NCBI GenBank assembly: GCA_030038595.1
Contig: JASHSW010000125.1
Location: forward strand, 1 to 8,435
Reading direction: 5' to 3'
Source of the DNA: Methylovirgula sp.
GTDB taxonomy: Bacteria; Pseudomonadota; Alphaproteobacteria; Rhizobiales; Beijerinckiaceae
DNA length: 8,435 nucleotides
Position numbers and translations under genes: made by a program. Positions 7,038 to 8,435 of this stretch are shown here, piece by piece. Numbering within the stretch: the first letter of the stretch is position 1; each line of letters opens with the position of its first letter. Under the pieces are notes generated by a model. It saw only the letters and a list, made by a program, of their open reading frames with translations, had not been told where the DNA came from and searched no databases.

Positions 7038-7058
7038 GGCGCTCCTGAGGGGAGCGCC
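7038..7058. repeat. Second hairpin of the convergent gap, REP-like element
   Basis: The arms ggcgctcc (7038-7045) and ggagcgcc (7051-7058) are a perfect 8-bp inverted repeat with a 5-base loop (tgagg). With the hairpin just before it, the stretch CTTCGAGACGC ... GCTCCTGAGG recalls short dispersed palindromes of alphaproteobacterial genomes, which often read CTTCGAGACGC ... GCTCCTCAGGATGAGG. Only one copy lies in this window, so repetition cannot be shown here. Confidence 0.45.
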
Positions 7059-7110
7059 TTGGACGCGAGGAGTTTCGGAAAGGGATCTCTTGACCCCGCG
7101 TAGGCAAGGC

Positions 7111-8435
7111 CTAGCCCATCCGCTCGATAATATGGTCCGCCACGCGCAGCGCATTGGCGATAATGGTCAGCGTGGGGTTCACCGCCCCGATCGACGGAAA
7201 GAAGCTCGCGTCCGTCACATAGAGATTATCGAGCTCATGCGCCTTGCAGTTCACGTCGAGCACCGAAGTCGAAGGATCCGTGCCGAAGCGCAGCGTGCCG
7301 GCCTGATGCGCGGTGCCGCCGATCGGGACGTCCTTGCCGAGGTAGAAAGCGCGCGGGAAGAGATGCGGATGCATGTCGAGCTTGGCGCAGAGTTCGCGCA
7401 GCTTCTGCTTCAGCCGCCGATGCGCCCCGACGTTCGTCTGCGTGAGATCAAGTCGCACGCGGCCGTCTTCGTAATAGACGCGGTTCTGCGGCAGCGGCAG
7501 ATCTTCGGACGTTAGCCAAAAATCCAAAGAATGCCGGGCGATCCAATCGAAGGGCATTTCCGGCAGCCATTGCAGCGCGGCCGGCAGGCCCTCGCCGCGG
7601 ATCTGCACGCCATGCGACTTGCCGACCATCTGGATGTGGCCGAGCGGATAATCCCAATCGTCGGCGCCGAAATAGAAATCGTTGAGCCCCAGTGTCTTCT
7701 GAAAACGCGTCGGGTTCGGCGCGCGCGAGATCGCCAGCACCGTCGAATTGTTGTGGCGCATGTAGTTGCGCCCGACGAGGCCCGAGCCGTTGGCGAGCCC
7801 GTTCGGATGGGCCTCGTTGCCCGAGCGCAGCATCAACAAGGCCGAGGAGAGCGCGCCGCATGCGACGACGACCACCTCGCCCGACACGCTCGTTCGCTCC
7901 CCGTTGCGGATGACCTCCAGGCCAATGATGGTGCGGCCGCGCGAATCGGTCCGCAGCTTCTCGACGTAAGCGCCTGTCCAGAGCGTAAGGTTTGGGTGCG
8001 CTGCGAGCGCCGGATCGACGCAGACGATCTGCGCGTCCGCCTTGCCGTTCGTGGCGCAAGGATAACCGTCGAAAGCATCGCAGCGGATGCAAGGCGAGTG
8101 CGGCAGCGCCTTGCCGCCCGCTTCGTCGAGCAGGATGCCGACCGGCAGATGAAAAGGATGATGGCCTTCGCGTTGCATCCCGTCGAACAGCGCCTGGATG
8201 CGCGGCTCGTGGGTGAGCGGCGGGTAAGCATAGGGCTGCGAAGCGGGCGGCTCCGTCGGATCCTCGCCGCGCAACCCATGCACGTGATAGAGGACCTCGG
8301 CGGCCTGGTAATAGGGTGCGAACACGTCATAGCCGAGCGGCCAGGCGGGCGATACGCCGTCGGGATGGCGAATTTCACCGAAGTCGCGGGCGCGCAATCG
8401 AAGCAGTACGCCGCCATAGACTTTGCTGTTGCCGC
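7111..8435 (-). CDS. GMC-family FAD-dependent oxidoreductase, N-terminus outside window
   Basis: The frame stays open from the TAG at 7111-7113 to the window edge, giving 440 residues. The visible part starts GNSKVYGGVLLR, typical of the region after the N-terminal FAD-binding fold, so the GxGxxG nucleotide motif lies outside. Later landmarks are SPAWPLGYDVFAPYY (28-42), VVVVACGALSSALLMLRSG of the FAD domain (187-205), and the C-terminal catalytic block with GGTAHQAGTLRFG (His at 376) and the asparagine of AVNPTLTI (419), the His/Asn pair of the family. YVTDASFFPS is the usual late FAD-contact segment. A cysteine group CIRCDAFDGYPC (115-126) occurs in the subgroup related to glucose and gluconate dehydrogenases. 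It should oxidise an alcohol or sugar, electron acceptor unknown. It converges on the SMP-30/VOC operon. Confidence 0.9.
   Translation of the reverse strand, partial: GNSKVYGGVLLRLRARDFGEIRHPDGVSPAWPLGYDVFAPYYQAAEVLYHVHGLRGEDPTEPPASQPYAYPPLTHEPRIQALFDGMQREGHHPFHLPVGILLDEAGGKALPHSPCIRCDAFDGYPCATNGKADAQIVCVDPALAAHPNLTLWTGAYVEKLRTDSRGRTIIGLEVIRNGERTSVSGEVVVVACGALSSALLMLRSGNEAHPNGLANGSGLVGRNYMRHNNSTVLAISRAPNPTRFQKTLGLNDFYFGADDWDYPLGHIQMVGKSHGVQIRGEGLPAALQWLPEMPFDWIARHSLDFWLTSEDLPLPQNRVYYEDGRVRLDLTQTNVGAHRRLKQKLRELCAKLDMHPHLFPRAFYLGKDVPIGGTAHQAGTLRFGTDPSTSVLDVNCKAHELDNLYVTDASFFPSIGAVNPTLTIIANALRVADHIIERMG

Noticed and set aside
7111..8397. GMC gene starting at the TTG at 8397
   Set aside because: The frame continues upstream to the window edge with family-like residues (GNSKVYGGVLLR), so this TTG is an internal leucine and the gene is partial.

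Overview
The window is GC-rich and densely packed, as expected of an alphaproteobacterium, probably of the Hyphomicrobiales. This rests on codon usage, the cyo operon type and a repeat-like element that resembles ones I associate with that group. I cannot name a genus from the sequence alone.

Layout. (1) Bases 1-108 hold the 3' end of a plus-strand gene for a small secreted-type MxKDx pentapeptide-repeat protein, built on a 15-bp tandem DNA repeat. (2) Bases 109-353 are a short convergent gap with several inverted repeats, including an 11-bp perfect GC-rich hairpin. (3) Bases 354-4339 hold a minus-strand cyoABCD operon encoding a bo3-type ubiquinol oxidase of the haem-copper superfamily. All haem, CuB and proton-channel residues of subunit I are present, and subunit II is a lipoprotein without a CuA site. 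The genes are tightly coupled (a 1-nt gap, then two 4-nt overlaps), and no cyoE lies downstream. (4) Bases 4340-4675 are the divergent regulatory gap between cyoA and the next operon, with a perfect 14-bp palindrome. (5) Bases 4676-7003 hold a plus-strand three-gene operon: a DoxX-family membrane protein, an SMP-30/gluconolactonase-type hydrolase and a two-domain VOC (glyoxalase/extradiol dioxygenase fold) protein, with a 1-nt gap and then a 10-nt overlap. (6) Bases 7004-7110 are a convergent gap with two hairpins, the first looking like a two-way intrinsic terminator. (7) From 7111 to the window edge runs a minus-strand GMC-family FAD oxidoreductase whose N-terminus lies outside the window.

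How the parts may work together. The Cyo complex is a terminal oxidase that takes electrons from ubiquinol, reduces oxygen to water and pumps protons. The right half has a theme of oxidising an alcohol or sugar (GMC enzyme), opening the resulting lactone (SMP-30 protein), and a VOC enzyme that could act on the product or a related metabolite. DoxX proteins are membrane proteins often found beside redox enzymes. This pathway link is inference from gene proximity. Most of the window is ordinary. The points most worth a second look are the lactonase/VOC/GMC group, the palindrome between the divergent operons, and the hairpin element between the convergent genes.
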